Below, in pieces: positions 23,485 through 35,556 of a stretch of DNA of 64,000 bases. Position 1 is the first letter of the stretch. Every line of letters begins with the position of its first letter. Made by a program: the position numbers and the translations under genes. The stretch lies in contig CM034608.1 in NCBI GenBank assembly GCA_020091685.1, positions 11,613,046 to 11,677,045 of the forward strand. The letters run 5' to 3'. This DNA is from Lutjanus erythropterus. Its lineage: Eukaryota; Chordata; Actinopteri; Lutjaniformes; Lutjanidae. The notes beneath the pieces are model-generated. The model was not told where the DNA came from. It ran no database searches and saw nothing but the letters and a program-made list of their open reading frames with translations.

Positions 23485-24135
23485 GTTAGGCAGCGACCTC
23501 TAGTGGCCAGCGTTATTATGAGGGTAGAAGTATAAAGAGCAAGAAAGTCCGCTAAAGGAGGAGGAAGGACGGGTGGATGGATGTGTCAAACATGGGACTT
23601 TCACCCAGGAGAATGAGGTATCTACTGTGACTTATTTAAAGTTATGAGCTGCTTAAGTTATGTCAAGTGATTTACGTAATATAGTTATTTCAACCTAAAC
23701 CATGATCTCTTCCCCAACCTAAACCAAGTAATTTTGTTGTCTAAACCTAACCAAACTGCAGTTGATTCACATTAACCACATATTTAAACATCATTTGACT
23801 TACAGTGTTTCGTCTTACTTACATGCCATGATTTACGTGTACGTCAAAGTACTTATTTTAAGCTAAACCATGGTCCAGTATTTTCATAAACATAAACAAG
23901 TGGTTTTGTTGTCTAAATCTAACTAAACTGCGACCGTTTCACAATATTAACCATGTGTTTAATGTCACATGATTTATGTCACATAGTTAACATTATGTGA
24001 CTTATGTAACATACTTATTTTAACCCAAAACATGATCTTTTCCTAAACCTATCTACGTAATTTTGATGCTTAAACTGAACCAAATGGTGATTGTTTCTTA
24101 CTTACATTAACATACTTCAGGTTAACAGAATCAAA
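23485..24135 (+). mobile_element. F1-family element body with three-unit tandem repeat
   Basis: GCGACCTCTAGTGGCCAG and ATGGGACTTTCACCCAGGAG match the body of F1. From about 23660 a unit of roughly 165 bp occurs three times: copies of TATTT-AACCTAAACCATGATC... then CTAAACCTAACCAAACTGCG... then TTAACCA are at 23686-23778, 23854-23953 and 24016-24111, each preceded by a (G/C)ATTTACGTAA-like segment. The F1 termini are not seen, so this copy is truncated or its ends have decayed. Non-coding. Confidence 0.65.
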
Positions 24136-24330
24136 TGACGGACTTTATGAATAGTCATCATGTCTCTCTCTATGCTGTGAATCTACAAAAGTCTACAGAA
24201 AACAACTAGAAAAATGTGCTTTGCACTGCAAAAACTACATTCTGTGTGCTCTGTCTCAATGCAAACTAATTATTCTTCACTTAGAGGAAAAACAATAGTC
24301 AGAGCAATGGACGAATATATGAATTAATAA

Positions 24331-24662
24331 GACCCTGTCCTGTTTCAACGTGACAGGGCCGGTCCATAAAAAAAAAATCCTCTTCTGAGTTTGGCCTACA
24401 CAGAGACTTGACCCTGACATCAACCTCATGCAGCATCTCTGGCACAAATTGAAACACCATCTCTAACCAGGCTTTATCACCTCTCTAATGCTCTTGTGGC
24501 TGAATGTGAGAAAACTCCTATATTCAGGGTTCAAAATGTGGTGGAAAGTCTTCACAGAAGAGCGGAGAATGTTTTGGCAGCACCATGGTTTTGAAATAAG
24601 ATGCTCGATAACCATAATGCTGTAGAAATATGGGTGTCCACACACTTTTGGACATGTAGTGT
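24331..24662 (+). mobile_element. Tc1/mariner transposase relic (C-terminal part) with right terminus
   Basis: The + strand encodes decayed text of the Tc1-type DDE catalytic region: CAACGTGACAGGGCC is the former QHDNA-type motif (now Q-R-D-R-A), and GACCCTGACATCAACCTC ATGCAGCATCTCTGG preserves the DPD-N-QHLW block. It continues through CAGGCTTTATCACC, AATGCTCTTGTGGCTGAATG and GTGGAAAGTCTTC. A stop codon after the HLW block and shifts of frame make it a pseudogene. The copy ends in GTGTCCACACACTTTTGG then ACATGTAGTGT, the inverted terminus of this family. The left terminus and N-terminal two thirds are missing. Confidence 0.8.
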
Positions 24663-25350
24663 TTAAGGCAATAGCAAGTCAGGAGCGTGTACTCTTCTGC
24701 CCATATGTGGCCAAGAAATCCTTAAGCCGTTAGGAGTACAGCAGGTCACAGCCGTCATGTTGTTCAATTTTAAATCCCTAAACAATGTACTATCCCCAAC
24801 TCAGCTGCTGCTGGCCAAATAACACACCCAGCTCCCTTTACAGAGTGTCTCCAGGCTGGAGACCGCTCTGGAGCCTGGTGGGAGTTCTCTGACTTCTGTC
24901 TTTAATGGCACAGCTTGACGGTCAGAGAAGAGAGACACTTGAACTGTTGCTGTTAGAGATGCTGACCTGTGAGCCACTGAATCCCTCTCAGCTCAAGGGC
25001 TGCTGGTCCGTAGCTAAACGTGACTGTCGAGGAGGCAAGAGAAGAAGAGAACAGGGAGCAAGAGCACAACAGGATTTTAAAAATTTAATTTTTCAACATG
25101 GATTACTTCATTGCTGCATGCAGTTTCTTCTTGTTACCTCTTCACTCTTTTTTCCACTTATTCTCTTCCTTTGTTTCAGCCTGTTTTTTATCTTTTATTA
25201 CTCCCTATGCGTATTATACCCAGCTATAATGTCCAATAAAGCAGAAATGCAATAAAAATAATATTAAAAAATGGTCATGTAAGAGGAGGTGGAGCAAGCC
25301 AGGGAAGGAACACAAGGAAGCAGAGAGGAAGGATTTTGTCTTTGGGGAGA

Positions 25351-25354
<4 letters not shown>
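24663..25354. other. Unclassified DNA, slightly GC-richer, with an unassigned frame
   Basis: An open frame at 24905-25255 starts MAQLDGQRRETLELLLLEML. Its first 60 residues are charged and fairly complex, and the rest is hydrophobic low complexity. No known domain, no flanking splice signals that would mark it as an exon, and no ribosome context or promoter. I leave it as unexplained rather than a gene. Confidence 0.4.

Positions 25355-25401
<47 letters not shown>
25355..25401. repeat. (CA)n microsatellite, 47 bp
   Basis: Uninterrupted CA dinucleotides, about 23.5 units, the longest dinucleotide array of the window. Confidence 0.98.
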
Positions 25402-25406
<5 letters not shown>

Positions 25407-25957
25407 ACTGAGTTACTGCATTCTACATGTGCACCGGAAGCACTCAGGTCATTTATGAAAACAAAAATATTTTTCATCATAGAGAAGGAGATGATGTCTT
25501 TTTTGTGTCTATTTCTCTTCCTCACCAGAAAAACTCTACAGGGCTATATTTTCTCATAATTGTTAGTTTCCTCTTCTTCCTCTCCGTTCTTTATCCTTAC
25601 TTGTTTCTTTCCCATAGTACTTTTATGTCTCTCTTTCCCCTCACATACATTTTCTCTTGCTATGCTAATTTTATTTTAATTTTCTCTCTTTGATTTGCTT
25701 GCATTGTCATTCTCCGTCTTGTCATATTGCATTGTTAGTTTGTCCCTGGTTCACTGGGGTCAGAACACACACAAACACACACACAGGCTCCCAGCTATCC
25801 AGGGATGATCCCTGGATCTGACTAAGAATGTTAGACCCCCCCATCGAACCGTGAGACAGAGGACCCCACAGCAATACACACACATACACACACAGATACA
25901 CACACACAGACTCTTACAGTGAAAGTTTGGCACTTTTCATATAGAGGTCCAGTCAAC
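25402..25957. repeat. Low-complexity region with CA clusters and a hairpin
   Basis: Pyrimidine-rich to about 25690. CA clusters lie at 25765-25786 and 25875-25911. Between them, at 25797-25817, is a perfect hairpin with arms ATCCAGGGA/TCCCTGGAT around TGA. No gene seen. Confidence 0.7.
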
Positions 25958-26285
25958 TGCAACCCGTTCTCATCCCACCTCGTCATATACTGACCCCTTG
26001 GTGTCTGAACTGAAGCACAAGGTAACAGCGGCTGTATAAAACGGTGCCAGATGTTAAAAAAAATGTGAAAAAAACATGCAGTTAACACTGTGAAATGGTG
26101 GCAGTTTGGGTAGGTTTAGGACACAAAACCTACTTAGGTATATTTAGGATAAAGTTATAGTTGGGATTACAGCTGCATTACAACTATAATGAAACAATAA
26201 TGTATAATGTATGCTACGTAAGTCACATGATGTCACTGAAGTGACTCGACAAACAAAAATCACGTGATGCCTCTTTATACTATGT
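25958..26285 (-). mobile_element. F1-family element, copy 3, minus orientation, truncated
   Basis: CCCGTTCTCATCCCACCTCG then TCATATACTGAC is an F1 terminus. The interior, read on the minus strand, has GTAGGTTTTGTGTCC, TAAACCTACCCAAACTGCCA and CATTTCACAGTGTTAAC, matching the tandem unit at 23.7-24.1 kb, and GTCACTTCAGTGACATCATG then TGACTTACGTA matches copy 1. The second terminus is not found. Confidence 0.6.
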
Positions 26286-27619
26286 TGAAAGCCGAAGCGT
26301 CTCATACCACCATAAAAGTAGTGAAGTGCCTCTATTCTCTACATTGATTAGTGTCAAAATTGATTACTGCAATTACAATATAAGGAAGCAAATGTTTAGA
26401 TACATGTAGCCTCAGCATCAGTGTTCACTGCTGTGTGTGTGAGAGTCTAAAAAGATTTGTGTATGTAAGAAAAAAAAAAAAAAAAGACTAACAAACTGAC
26501 AAAGACGTGAGGTCACTTATTGTAGTATACATGTGTGTGCAGTGTGAACGTCGCACATAACTGTGCAGGGACATCATTGGATTTTATGCTCCATTTGACC
26601 TGTAATAGCACTGAAATAATGGACATCATAAAACTATAGCACCTTTAAAAAGGCCTTAAGGCTAAATGTGAGATATACTGTATGTTACATATTTCATGAG
26701 CTACATGACTGTGTTCATCCCTGCTGGCAGCAAAAGGTACAAGATTTGTATTTAGTTATGTATTAACATAAGCACAGCAAAATGAAATTAGAATGAAAGA
26801 TTAAACTGTAGCAATTCAATATGTTAACTGTGAATGTTTATTTTTATATTATGTTGATAAAAGAAAATGCAACCTCAGTGCCAGTACATTTCCTACAAAA
26901 TGTATTTGCTAATGGAAATTGGATATGTAATTATGTTATTTTCAAGGGAAGTGGTTGCAGTACTCACACCTTAAGATGTTTCCGTATTGCTTTTACCTTT
27001 GGGCAATGAGCATTCATTGAGTGAAGGCGAAAAAAAAAAAGAATTTCTAGTGTGAAAAGCAAAGTAGAAACATAAATAAAGAGAGGGCAAAGAGAGGAAA
27101 GAGCTAAGGGTGAAATGAATCACCCATCACCAGCTCTCAGGAGAATCTTAATATACTGTTTATTAATCTAATGTTAAGCTTTGGCTAATATTCTTTACTT
27201 TAATACCAGTAAAGCATGGTGTGAACAGACGGAAAAGAGACAGAGTGAACTCATGCACATGTACAGTACAGTCACTTAATTTATGGCCCTTATTATTGAC
27301 TCCCAAATGTCACATTGTTAACCTTGAGTTTTTCCTTTCCTTCTTCTTTGATTTATGATCAAAATAAAGACGAAAATGTCTAAGGACCAATTGTCAATCT
27401 TGTGCCGGAGGTGCGAATAGTTTCCAGTGGAAACAGAAAGGGCATAAAGTGGATTTATGCTGGGAATGATGCTGAGAGAGAGAAAGACCAAAAGACACAG
27501 AAAGAGGGATCGGTATTAAACTGTTACATATAATGAATCAACTTTTTTCTTTAGTGTTTCAGCCTGGCCTTTATGTGAAAGCATTATTTGAGACCTGGCT
27601 ATTGAGGTAGTCAGTATTG
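26286..27619. other. Unclassified non-coding DNA
   Basis: An A-run lies at 26470-26485. No repeat family or gene recognised; the frame at 26821-27009 has no domain. Confidence 0.55.
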
Positions 27620-27640
27620 TTATTATTATTATTATTATTA
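27620..27640. repeat. (TTA)7 microsatellite
   Basis: Seven TTA units without interruption, followed by a degenerate GTATTATTTT. Confidence 0.95.
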
Positions 27641-27880
27641 GTATTATTTTCAGATTGATTGCTGTTCTGCTATGAATGATAGTTTTGAGTAAAAAAAAAT
27701 TAACACCAAGTATCAGCCATTTCAGGTACTCCACCCACCTTATTCTTCACATCCTCATCAAAGTGTTCCTCGCTTTTTGTCCAACGTGGCACATAACTGT
27801 TGGATGTTTTTTCTCCTCTTAAAGTGGTTAATATTTTTGCGACAGTTTACGTGCTGTGAAGACAAGCAGCTCCATCTACA

Positions 27881-29282
27881 GCCCCTTTCACACATACAGT
27901 CTGTCCATGAAATGTTCACAAACATTTCCTGCATGGGGCAACGTGTGAATGGGACCAGAGATTGATGTTTAGGGAAATCTGTACCACCAATCTCCCACCT
28001 CAAGACCTAATATTTCAGGGAAAAGCCTGCACAGTTGCGTTGTGAAGTAGTGATAAATGGACCACAGCTACAATCGTAGACACTGTGGCTAATATGTGGA
28101 TCACGTGGGCTGCCTCATAAGACAAGATGCTGTGTGCACATTTATGTGCAAGGCACAGCAGTGCAACTTCATTGATTATTTAATCCTGTTTCCTCTGTCC
28201 TGTCTTTATAGCCAACAAAACTGAGAGCAGCCTCTCTAATCATGAAAGCAACTTGTTCATAAAAAAACACTCATAAAGGTACATAAAGGTAAAATAGCCT
28301 ACAGGGACCAGTAGAGGTTCAGGTGCAGGTCTCTACGACAGAGAAAATAATATGGTGGGTGGTGGGTGGATGATTTTAGCGCACATGCAGAACAAGATGA
28401 ATTCAGAGCCCATCCGTGCATCACTATGGCAGGGAAAAGCATATAAAGGGTTACACTCAACTGACAAAAGATGCTTTAACATGGAGCAAGCAAATGAATC
28501 ACAAGACTACAACAACTGGAGCTACAATGACTCCAGACACCCAACACTCTTTTAATGTTTCTTTTAATGTATTGAATGTGTGTTTCTGATTCAAGCAGAT
28601 CATGAAAAAACATCACTTGTCCCACAAATTTGTTGAATACTAAATACATAACAAGAGCACCTTACAAAAAGGGCCATATGCCCACCATATTCAGTCATAT
28701 TCTGTTGTTGCTTTGTTGCGGAAAATCTGAAATAAAGATTAATAAAGAAGAAGAGAAGTTGTCTTTTTTAGGTTTTTATTATAACACTTGCAAGCAGGAC
28801 ATCTGACAAACAGAACAGTGAAATAGTCAATCAGTCAAGAGACTAAGCATGAGCAATCAACTTTATACTCACACTTTCCTAAAAAAACACCAGAAATGGT
28901 CACTTTCTCTTGTGCTTTGACTCTTTTCTATCCACCTTCCCCTTTTCTGCAGAGATATAGAGATAAGGCTGGTTTTGACTAGTTATGACTTTCTTTTTTC
29001 CCTGCAACAATTAGAATATAAGATGAAGAAAAAAGAGAAGTGCTCACTGGGTAAAAGATAAACACTCATAAAAATAATAAAAGTTATGTTGAAAGTCGTA
29101 ATCTGAATTATGGTAGATTAAAAATTTACATTAAAGCGTGCACCATCTGCTGGACTGTACTTTGCCCCATGTGAGAAGACGTAAGACGGGTACGTTCCTG
29201 CGTGAATACTGAATCACTACCACTATTATAAGCCTGAAAGGTTATCCCAGTCATTTACCGGGAATTATGTGTGAAAGAGGCG
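27881..29282. mobile_element. Inverted-repeat DNA element with CCCCTTTCACACATA ends
   Basis: The left end GCCCCTTTCACACATACAG matches the reverse complement of the right end, CGCCTCTTTCACACATAAT. The sequence just inside the right end (CATTTACCGGGAATTATG) fits a common fish DNA element whose termini read CCCCTTTCACACA and carry ACCGG words. The 1.4 kb interior includes a short frame at 28352-28555 with no recognised domain; no transposase motif is clear. No convincing target-site duplication, so the superfamily stays open. An alternative is two unrelated fragments that happen to face each other. Confidence 0.5.
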
Positions 29283-30489
29283 TATTATATTCTGTAGCTC
29301 TTATACAGAGACACGGTTCATCTGAATAACGACCTGGTTTTATTTTTCCTTCCTCCAAACATGACCTCACTCCCACAACACTTCCAGCACAAGATGGATG
29401 GAGCTGCTTTAATACACCTCACAGTCTACCCTTTTCTTCTCTTTACATTTTAACTCTAATAGCTTCCTCACCTATGCCTGTTCAACTTAAAAGCTTCTAC
29501 CGCTGAGTTCTGCAAAAGTGGCATCAATTCTTTTGGTGCAAATTGCTGCTCTGCCCCAGAAAATTCAACAAACCCTTGCCCCTGACTTAAGATTCATACG
29601 CTGTGTTGCAACATATTGCACAGACACACACATAAACATCAATACCAGTGGGCTCTGCTGTTTTATTGGTTCTGTAATACCAACATGTCTCTGCATTATA
29701 TGAAAATATTCACCTCTGATGTATAACCATAATGTCAGGTTTCATTGGATATATTTGTGAGCTGCAAAGTGATAAACTATGACTGCGGTGGAAGCATACA
29801 CTTCCTCTGTTTTCACTTTGCTTTGAAACATACCCACACACTTACGAAGCAATAGGAGCTGCACAGCACCAACTAGGGAGTCGCTAGGTAATATGCCATA
29901 TATCAAAGTCTCCCCTTGAGCAACTTCAGGGATAATTGATACAACAAAGGATCACACTGCCTGAGCCATGGGAATCACTGGGAGTGACTCCTAAATCACA
30001 AGAAGCCAACATGACACATTAAGATTCACTTTGGATCGCTGTGTGCCATTTTAAATCATTTGGAAGAATATGTGAATTACCAAGTTTGCCAGAAAAATGT
30101 TATCTCTGACAGCGGGCTCTTTCTACCAGGTATATGCTAGCATGCATGTGTGTCTTACAACATAATGCAACACAACAATAAGCACACAGTAGCAGGTTTA
30201 GAGTCACATCCACAGCAGACATTCTAAAGGAGGCAGAACACAGGAAATGTTCATGGTGATTACAAGCCAGGAAATGCCAGCATACCAGGAAAGCATAACC
30301 CAAAAGTTACCAATGATAAATGTTTGATCACACTCACAATGGACAAGTTATCAACATAATTCAGTGTCCATTGGTAAAACAGTATATTGGCGTAAACTTT
30401 AGAGTTTAGATTTAAGTGAATCCCAGCCAAAAAGAAGTAAATGTTATTTTCATTAGAAAGAGAGAAACCATTTAGATGGGCATATAGCA
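29283..30489. other. Unclassified non-coding DNA
   Basis: No repeat family or gene recognised. Antisense frames at 30100-30303 and 30260-30490 have no domain. Confidence 0.55.
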
Positions 30490-30915
30490 TTGGTAGTAAA
30501 TGTAGTCAATTGAAGCAGTACATTTCACAGTGTGTGCTACACTGACTAAAACAGCTGAGTTTTTCTGTTGCTGAGCCATGCTGGTAGGGCCCATATATAC
30601 CAGGATGCATTGTGCCTAAGCTCTTGATGCCCGTGTTTCTGTGTATCACCACCCTGGCTTAGAGCAATTACTTTGTTGGCCAGAATATAGTGTTAGCTGA
30701 CAAAAATACACATCTAAAATGCCTGCAGGCTACCCAGAGGTGGGGACTATCCAGGCTGAAATAGCCTGTAGTTCTTCCTTAAAACCAACTACATCATTAT
30801 GACATCACTGGATATAGAAGAACAACAGATTTTGCAGCAGGAGAACTCAGCTTTCTCTGCCAATATAGCAGGCAATGAGGAATTTATTGCTTCAGTTGAC
30901 TACATTTAATATCAA
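30490..30915. mobile_element. MITE with 30 bp terminal inverted repeats
   Basis: The left arm 30490-30519 and the right arm 30886-30915 are inverted copies: reading inward from each outer end, TTGGTAGTAAATGTAGTCAA versus TTGATATTAAATGTAGTCAA, then TTGAAGCAGT versus CTGAAGCAAT, about 25 of 30 positions alike. The 366 bp interior has no reading frame of note. I do not recognise the family. Flanks do not show a clear duplication. Confidence 0.65.
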
Positions 30916-32836
30916 CAGTGGATGGATATCCATATGAAAAGTGACAGATTTTCCCTTTAACTTACATTCACACAGTAATTTTCCTTATATTCAGGCATTG
31001 CATATCCAATAAACGAGGCATATCTGTAAATGATGTTTTCGTTTTACTGCTTGTCACTTCTCAGACTTCATCAACACAGAAAATATTATTTCCACTATAT
31101 GCCAGAAGAATACTGAACACAGCCTGTTCCTCATTTTCGTTAGAGAAGACAAGATGCTGTAGCACGCACTTATGACTGAGTTAACTGACAATATCTGTCT
31201 TAGGCCAACTTGACTGACAGAAGCATAAGCAACGGGCAAAGATAGAAACTCAACCAAGATACAACATGCCAGTGTACAGTAAATGATTGACTGCTTTTCC
31301 ATCAATGGTTGGCAAAAAAGGTTAAGGAAGAGTTCGGTTTTCTCTTGACATAAAATTGTGATTTCCACAGGCAGTCAGACTTTTTGAAGTTTTATTTTTT
31401 TATTCTTAACTGAGACAGAAAAATGCTGAAAGAGTGAAAATTGATCTGATAAGATTACTGTCGGGTTTCAGAAATAATGAAATGATTTTGACAACCGGAC
31501 ATTATATTAGCATAAACACACAGAAAGTGTCTAGAATCAGTGGGAGAGTGATTAATATTTTTAAGAAGCAGGACACGGCTCTAAGCACTGAACTGATGGA
31601 TGGATGGATGAGAGGGCGAGAAAGTGAAGGAGACAGCGGTGATGTGAGAAGAGGTCAGAAGGGATCAGAATGCTTCACTACTCCAGATCTCTGATCTGTG
31701 GAATTATGCATTTCAATTGCAGTGTTCAGCAGTATAGACTATAATAAAACTCTTTGGCATGAAAAATAACTTGTTTTCAGAATCACTTTTGGTTATTACT
31801 TCGTCTGAGGTCAGTTGAGGGTCAAAAGATCTGTTTATCTGTCAGAAATAATATTTATTTGGCCTCCCTGTTCTAAAAATCGAACATATTCCAGTGTGTC
31901 AGTGTTTGGACTTTATATTCTCTGTCTCTCTCTCACACAGGACTTTGGGTCATGCATACAATAGACCCTTTTATTGCCAACATCACGATTAAGTCACAGT
32001 GTTAGCTGGAGACAAAACAAAGGAAAAACTGAAGGCAAACATGCTTCAGAGTAGTAGACCAATTACCAAGCCAAAATGTCATCTTGCTGGGGTGCAAGAA
32101 TATAAGTAGTAGTATTTTTATTTGCAGCTGCCACTGCAAGTTAAAAAAAATGAAGGCAACTATGGTTGAAGACAAAAGCTGAGAAGTATGCATGTGCTGT
32201 GACAAAATTAAGAAAATGAACTCACAAAATGTCAAGAAATGAAGAATTTTCACACTAACTTTCGTTGTCCAACAGAAGAATACCAATAATCACCATCTGG
32301 ATTTGAGTTTCGTCCCTTTACATAACTAAAACAAGCTTTAATCGCCTTGTTAACTTTGTGAAGCGCACTTTATTTAAACTCAACACAGAGAAACAAAATA
32401 AAACTCACAAAACCGTCTTCGTCAGTCTCTCCACTGTTATAACAATGACTGTCTCTGGTTTGGTCAAAAATAAATCCTTCATTCAGCCTATTAGTCATGA
32501 AAATAGTCTGGCTGTCCAGGCTGTTTCCTGTCACTTGTTCTCTAGCTCAGTGGGTGTGTACTGTGTCGATGTGAGGGCAGCAGAACAGCATTAACCTAGT
32601 CAAGCAAAAAATCTGCCAAAAAAAAAAAAAAAGATGGACTCAACCAATTTCTGATAGCCAATATTTGTCCAATTGCTCAACCTTATAGCAATTCAAGAAA
32701 GATCATCCGTCCATCGAGTGAGCATTGGGTGGTCTGGTCTCATTGGTAAATTTTAATTTTAACACACACCGTAACGCTCAACTCTCATTTTTAAGAAATA
32801 GACCAACAAAACTTTCTAGCTAATGTTAACTAAAGA
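30916..32836. other. Unclassified non-coding DNA
   Basis: A (GATG)4 run lies at 31595-31609 and an A-run at 32617-32631. The antisense frames at 31054-31368 and 32002-32286 show no known domain. No repeat family recognised. Confidence 0.5.
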
Positions 32837-32855
32837 GGTTAGGGTTAGGGTTAGG
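32837..32855. repeat. Short interstitial telomere-like repeat, (GGTTAG)3
   Basis: Three units of TTAGGG-type repeat. Too short to be a telomere remnant; this is common background in fish DNA. Confidence 0.9.
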
Positions 32856-32954
32856 AATTATTTTGCCTCAGCTCCACCTACAACGAATGTCATACTGTTT
32901 TCCATCAGAAAAGGGTCTATTTGTGATGCTAAATGGTGCATTTTCAGTCTGTGC

Positions 32955-33356
32955 ATTTTAGTCCATTACTCTCTGCTTTGGCTCTGTTTTGGTCTCCATC
33001 AACTCCTGAGGTAAATATCTGGCTCTTCAGCTGCTAAAAGCTCCACTATGTTCACCAGCTATTTGCCATCTTTGTCTGTCTAAATGAACTGTACACTATG
33101 TTCAGAGCACCACACGGCATCCTGCTGCTGCTTGACAGATTGCTGATGAAAACAGTTAGACTGAACCAAATCCGAAACAGTCATGCTGCACACTGAAAAA
33201 GAAAGCTGATAGACACTTATTACACTTTTTAGAGCTGAGGAAAATTACACAGTCGGTTGATAACTCTCTGCAGGTTCATCACCATGAGCTTCACCTTTTG
33301 CATTACACATTCATTTTATCCCTTGTTAATGTGAAAATATTGGTTAGTGCAGCTTT
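32955..33356 (+). repeat. Dispersed fish repeat (CTCCTGAGG-AAATATCTGGCTC family), longer copy
   Basis: TCCATTACTCTCTGCTTTGG, TCTCCATCAACTCCTGAGG and TAAATATCTGGCTCTTCAGC match a second copy at 35169. This copy runs on through CACTATGTTCACCAGCTA, CGGTTGATAACTCTCTGC, AGGTTCATCACC and ATATTGGTTAGTGCAGCTTT, an order I recall from perciform genomes. Non-coding; class unknown. Confidence 0.65.
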
Positions 33357-35168
33357 AAAATCAAAGTCTGTTAAAAATGAATTTGAAAAAAGAATCAATA
33401 AAGACAAGGTGAAGCCACAAATGAAACATTTAAAAATGTATTGGATTTGGAGAGAAGACAGGAAGAACAGATCTGAAGCGAGGCCACTTTCTTTGATTAG
33501 AGAAACTAACTTGGATATTTTTCTTAGTCAGCATTGCATCGCTGGGGTATTTGTAACTATGTACTATGTAAGTACTGACCACAACAAAATAAAAAATAAA
33601 TTCAATCAATTGAGGTTTACAGCAACACAGAATTTACTCTAAAATGTATTCGCCAGTTGGAGTTATTTCTATATAAATTTAACTTGGTGGTCACATGGTT
33701 AGTATTTCACTGCAGTGGCCTACTGGGTCTTTTGGTCTAAATTCAGAAAAAAAAAATTTTTTTTATATGCCAGTCATGCACCCTTAATTTACAATGTAAT
33801 TAAGTCAATGACACCTGGATAGACAATGTTATATTGGCTGAGATGAGTTGACATTTTGGAGATATAAGTGATTTTGGAAATTCTGATGAAGATATAACTA
33901 AGATAAGGGCAAGAAAAGAAGAATAACTAAGCAGCAGAAATAAACAGCGCACTCATAATAAGCAACACATTTTATAACTTCAATCAAAAGGACTGTGTAG
34001 ATGCCTGTGCCATGTCCGTGTTTGTGTCACATCCCAACCTTTCCATCCTGGCTCATTCACACCATCTGCTTCAACCTGGATGTCTGACAATTATCAGCTG
34101 AACTACTTGGCTGAAAACTCATCATTCTGAACTGAAACTGCTGACCAAACAGTATCACGCATCCTCGCTGTCTCCTTCTCTGCCATCTCTCTGTTTCTTT
34201 CTTTCCCTCCCTCCCTCTTTTTCCTCCAAACATCGCCCGTCTCCTCTCTGTGAATCAACAATTAATACAGTCTGCCCCACATAGAAGAGAACAGCAAGGT
34301 TCAGCTACAATACAGTGGGGTTTAACGAATCCAAGTCAGACAGGAATGAAAGATAGTCGAACCAATAAAACATTCAGATGACTGAATTTTGTGTGAGGGA
34401 AAAGCTCTGACTCAGTTTAATCATTTATGTATGAAGAAGGAAAGAATATGCAGGAGAAAAACATGGACATCAGCTTTAGTGTGATTTTTTTTGTGAAATT
34501 TGCTTTATCTCCTTGGAGGCTAAGTAACAATAAGGATATTAAAATTTGATGCTTTCTGTCCACGAGAGTTCATTGCGGCTTGTTGTGCAGTGACTTATAG
34601 ATAGCAAGCAAAGCAGCAGTGATGCAGCTATTCAGGCAAGATTTTGTAGTATATTTTAAATAGTTACCATATTAATCATGTCTGCATAAATCTGTTGCAC
34701 CATAAAAAATAAGGTAACCGAATACAAAAGATGGTGTTGCTTTTGAGACTAATCGATAACAAGTAAACAAGTGTTGTACAGGGCAAGAAATTAAACACAT
34801 CAAGAATTCAGGAAAAAAAAACCCAGCAAGCTTAATTAGCAACGGATGAACTAAAAACAAGACTGATTTTTTCTGGCTGTGCCTTTGTTTCCAGCTCAGC
34901 ATACTGCTACCTCCTGCCTCTTCATTTCATCTATGGATAGTCTTCACCAGAAAAAAATAACAACAGCATTCATTATGTGTTCAAACATTTACCTTTTATG
35001 TTATCCTAAAAAAAAAATATCTGTTGTCACTCAAGAGCAAAGGCAGAATAGCATCAGTTAGCATGGATGATAACGGGGGCAGTGCAACAAACTGTAAAAC
35101 CACACTGACATATTATGCAGCAAATTGTTAATGTGTGGCGAAAATCCTGTTCCTGTTATCTACCTATC
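33357..35168. other. Unclassified non-coding DNA
   Basis: The frame at 33298-33642 begins inside the preceding repeat and has no domain. A10/T8 runs abut at 33749-33766. A CT-rich stretch spans 34165-34255. No further repeat family recognised. Confidence 0.5.
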
Positions 35169-35250
35169 CATTACTCTCCTTTTGGCTCCATTTAGGTCTC
35201 CACCAACTCCTGAGGGAAATATCTGGCTCTTAAACTGCTAAATGCTATGC
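35169..35250 (+). repeat. Second, shorter copy of the CTCCTGAGG family
   Basis: TCCATTACTCTCCTTTTGGC, TCTCCACCAACTCCTGAGGG and AAATATCTGGCTCTTAAACT, then GCTAAATGCT, align to 32961-33045. The rest of the family sequence is absent. Confidence 0.7.
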
Positions 35251-35279
35251 TTATGTAATTTTTAATGCCTGTGAGATGT

Positions 35280-35556
35280 ATATGTTGCTTGGCATTAATC
35301 AAAACAATAATGTCTTTGTTATGACAATTTGACAATATGAAAAGCTTTATGTTTTAACATTACATTATACTGTCATATGTGGTTCATGAGACAATTATAA
35401 GGGTGTCATGAATGTTTGCCTTGATGTCAAGTGGTAGGTTTATCATAGGTAGGACTTATCATAAAGATACCAGATAAGGTTTATTATACTGTCAAATGTT
35501 TTTGTTACAGTGTCATGACTAATTTCCTGGACTTCAAGTAAAGTTGTGTACAATGA
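35280..35556. repeat. GTCATGA-rich dispersed repeat fragment
   Basis: Words such as TGTCATGAATGTTTGCC, GATGTCAAGTGGTAGG, ACAGTGTCATGACT and GGACTTCAAGTAAAGTTGTG recur. A TTCAAGTAAAGTGTTAC-type end is known from a fish element full of TGTCATGA words. Boundaries and class uncertain. Confidence 0.4.

Noticed and set aside
32837-32855. Interstitial telomere
   Set aside because: Only three TTAGGG-type units; such short runs are background in fish DNA.
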